In this document: piece after piece, positions 62,102-64,000 of the stretch
How the letters are laid out: each line of letters opens with the position of its first letter
Numbering within the stretch: position 1 is the stretch's first letter
NCBI GenBank assembly: GCA_965249595.1
Contig: OZ252242.1
Span: forward strand, 1-64,000
Reading direction: 5' to 3'
Origin: VXNJ01 sp965249595
GTDB lineage: Bacteria; Chloroflexota; UBA11872; VXNJ01
DNA length: 64,000 nucleotides
Position numbers and translations under genes: made by a program
Notes under the pieces: generated by a model
Seen by the model: the letters and a program-made list of their open reading frames with translations, nothing else
Told to the model about the DNA's origin: nothing
Databases searched by the model: none

Positions 62102-63313
62102 ATGACTACCGCACAATTCCGATCGCTCCCTGATTCGAGTGGACATTTTGGATCCTGGGGCGGCGTCTTCCTGCCCGAGACGCTCATGCCGGCGGTAGAG
62201 GAGCTGGACGCGGCCTATCGCCAGGTGCGCGCCGATCCAACATTTGCCGTGGAACTGGCCGGCTATCTCGAGACTTTTGTCGGCCGGCCCACGCCGTTGC
62301 AGGAGGCCAAGCGGCTGACCGCGCTGGCTGGTGGGGCGCGGATTTTCCTAAAGCGGGAGGATTTGGCCCACACCGGAGCCCACAAGATCAACGCCGCCAT
62401 GGGGCAGGGATTGTTGGCCAAGCGGATGGGTAAAAGACGTGTAATCGCCGAGACCGGCGCCGGCCAGCACGGCGTCGCCGCAGCCACGGTTTGCGCCATG
62501 CTGGATCAGGAGTGCGTCGTCTACATGGGGTCGACCGATATCGCCCGGCAACACCTCAATGTGGTTCGTATGGAGGTTTTGGGAGCCAAGGTCGTCCCGA
62601 TCGAATCGGGTTCCAAGACTCTCAAAGACGCCATAAACGAGGCGATCCGTGATTGGGTCACCAACGTCCGCGATACCTACTACCTGCTTGGGACGGTGAC
62701 CGGACCACACCCCTACCCGGTCATGGTCCGCGATTTCCAATCGGTCATTGGCGCCGAAGTTGGAACCCAATTTGCGGAAAGTGTGGGCGGACGGCCCGAC
62801 GCCCTTGTCGCCTGCGTCGGCGGCGGGTCAAATGCCATCGGGCTTTTTTACGAATTCCTAGACGACCCAGACGTGGCCATCTACGGTGTAGAAGCGGCCG
62901 GCGAGGGCGTCGCCTCCGGTCACCACGCGGCGACCGTTACCGCCGGGCGCAGCGGGATCCTGCACGGCACGCGCAGCCTGCTGCTGCAAGATGACGACGG
63001 CCAGGTTGCCGAGGCGCACAGCATCTCGGCCGGCCTTGACTATCCCGGCGTGGGTCCCGAGCACGCCAATCTGGCCGAGCACGGGCGGGCCAAATACGTT
63101 TCAATTGACGATCGCCAGGCGCTTTTGGCGGTGGAGCAATTGGCCCGCAGCGAGGGAATTATTCCGGCCCTCGAGTCGGCCCATGCAATCGCCTATGCGC
63201 TCTCCCTGGCCGCATCGCTAAGCCCCGATCAATCCATCGTTGTCAATCTTTCCGGCCGGGGCGATAAGGACATGGAGACAATCGCCGCCAGCGCGATAGC
63301 GGCCGGGTCATGA
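62102..63313 (+). CDS. trpB: Tryptophan synthase beta chain
   Basis: 403 residues, TrpB1 type. PLP lysine in HTGAHKINAAMGQG, GAGQHGVAAATVCAM, phosphate loop GGGSNAIGLF and the late SGRGDKDMETI. Condenses indole with serine. Starts right after the trpCF stop and overlaps trpA by 4 nt. Confidence 0.96.
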   Translation: MTTAQFRSLPDSSGHFGSWGGVFLPETLMPAVEELDAAYRQVRADPTFAVELAGYLETFVGRPTPLQEAKRLTALAGGARIFLKREDLAHTGAHKINAAMGQGLLAKRMGKRRVIAETGAGQHGVAAATVCAMLDQECVVYMGSTDIARQHLNVVRMEVLGAKVVPIESGSKTLKDAINEAIRDWVTNVRDTYYLLGTVTGPHPYPVMVRDFQSVIGAEVGTQFAESVGGRPDALVACVGGGSNAIGLFYEFLDDPDVAIYGVEAAGEGVASGHHAATVTAGRSGILHGTRSLLLQDDDGQVAEAHSISAGLDYPGVGPEHANLAEHGRAKYVSIDDRQALLAVEQLARSEGIIPALESAHAIAYALSLAASLSPDQSIVVNLSGRGDKDMETIAASAIAAGS

Positions 63314-64000
63314 AGCGCCTAGACAAGATCTATCGGCAGGCTGGGGCCGACCGGCGGCTGGTTCTCAATATCTTCATGACCATCGGGTATCCAACCCTTG
63401 ACGAATCCCTGACCCTGGCCCGCACGGCGCTGGCGGCCGGGGCTGACGTCTTGGAGTTGGGGGTTCCCTTTTCCGATCCAGTAGCCGAGGGCCCCACGAT
63501 CCAGCAGTCGTCACAGATCGCCCTGAACAACGGGGTGAGGATGGACGATTGTTTAAAGTTCGCCCGCACCTTGCGGGACGAATCCGACGCCGGCCTGCTG
63601 CTGATGGGGTACGCCAATCCGTTCTTTAGCTATGGGCCACAACGCCTTGCCGCGGCCGCCCGGACCGCTGGCCTCGATGGGTTCATCGTGGCCGACCTGC
63701 CAGACGAAGAGGCTGACCCCCTGGCCGTTCCGGTCAAGGACAACGGCCTTCTCTTTGTACAATTTCTGTCGCCCACTACCGGGCCGCGGCGATCTGCCCG
63801 CCTGGTGTCGCGTGGGTCTGGATTCATCTACTGCGTGGCGTTAACCGGTGTAACCGGTGCCCGTGAGGCTCAAGACTCTGGTTTGGATGGTTTTTTGCGC
63901 AAAGCCCGTAGATTGACAACACGGCCGTTGGCGGTTGGTTTTGGGATCTCAACTCCCAAGCACATCCGAGATTTACACGGCCTGGCCGACGGCGTGATAG
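63310..64000 (+). CDS. trpA: Tryptophan synthase alpha chain, 3' end cut by the window
   Basis: 230 residues present. Starts at ATG overlapping the trpB stop (ATGA). FMTIGYPTLDESLTLARTAL, DVLELGVPFSDPVAEGP, GLDGFIVADLPDEEA, FIYCVALTGVTG and LAVGFGISTPKHIRD match TrpA. E49 is in place; the second catalytic acid, Asp60 in E. coli numbering, reads Glu60 here. The C-terminus lies beyond the window. Confidence 0.94.
   Translation, partial: MKRLDKIYRQAGADRRLVLNIFMTIGYPTLDESLTLARTALAAGADVLELGVPFSDPVAEGPTIQQSSQIALNNGVRMDDCLKFARTLRDESDAGLLLMGYANPFFSYGPQRLAAAARTAGLDGFIVADLPDEEADPLAVPVKDNGLLFVQFLSPTTGPRRSARLVSRGSGFIYCVALTGVTGAREAQDSGLDGFLRKARRLTTRPLAVGFGISTPKHIRDLHGLADGVI

Noticed and set aside
1..64000. 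CRISPR array, rRNA, tRNA, IS element or prophage
   Set aside because: No regularly spaced repeats, no rRNA or tRNA conserved stretches and no transposase or integrase motifs were found on reading the window.

Overview
The window is a GC-rich bacterial chromosome segment with compact genes, frequent 4-nt start/stop overlaps and many GTG or TTG starts. Several traits suggest a Gram-positive-type or monoderm lineage such as Chloroflexota, possibly a marine SAR202-like or host-associated member. These are MurT/GatD amidation of lipid II, a FemX-like branching enzyme, a T-box leader, menaquinone-type MenG, split cytochrome b with Rieske and cytochrome c, and lipoproteins with twin-arginine-like signals. 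The placement is inference from gene content; no rRNA or tRNA gene is present to fix it.

Layout. Positions 1-24,000 form a carbohydrate and sulfatase region. It holds a sugar isomerase fragment, two Gfo/Idh/MocA dehydrogenases, Hsp20 with a clean promoter and terminator, and a GH51 arabinofuranosidase. It also holds six sulfatase-fold hydrolases, a DsbA/VKOR pair, an SDR, a TolB-like lipoprotein, a sugar ABC transporter without its ATPase, and a divergent NHL-repeat lipoprotein. Three of the six sulfatase-like proteins have Thr where the formylglycine precursor Cys should be, so they are probably not ordinary sulfatases. Positions 24,000-41,000 are housekeeping. On one strand are pepF, murT, gatD, a GltD-like flavo-iron-sulfur protein and a cytochrome b/Rieske/cytochrome c set. 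On the other are metG, tatD, polyprenyl synthase, menG, femX-like and murE, with lysA nearby.

Positions 41,000-56,500 are a mixed accessory region: a metal P-type ATPase, PdxA, a GH32 enzyme, methyltransferases, an epimerase, endonuclease V and a tandem pair of Bcr/CflA transporters. It includes a sterol C-24 methyltransferase gene broken by an amber codon, with its C-terminal part still readable downstream. Positions 56,500-64,000 carry an NrdR with two zinc ribbons, followed by a tryptophan operon (trpE-G-D-CF-B-A) behind a T-box leader with a UGG specifier.

How it fits together: the first third looks like uptake and breakdown of decorated (sulfated or phosphorylated) sugars. The sulfatase-fold enzymes have no signal peptides, so they would act in the cytoplasm on imported oligosaccharides. 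The middle builds cell wall precursors, menaquinone and a menaquinol-oxidising complex. The last third makes tryptophan under tRNA-Trp control. Recurrent GATAAT elements, some preceded by TG, appear to be the -10 type used for several of these units.
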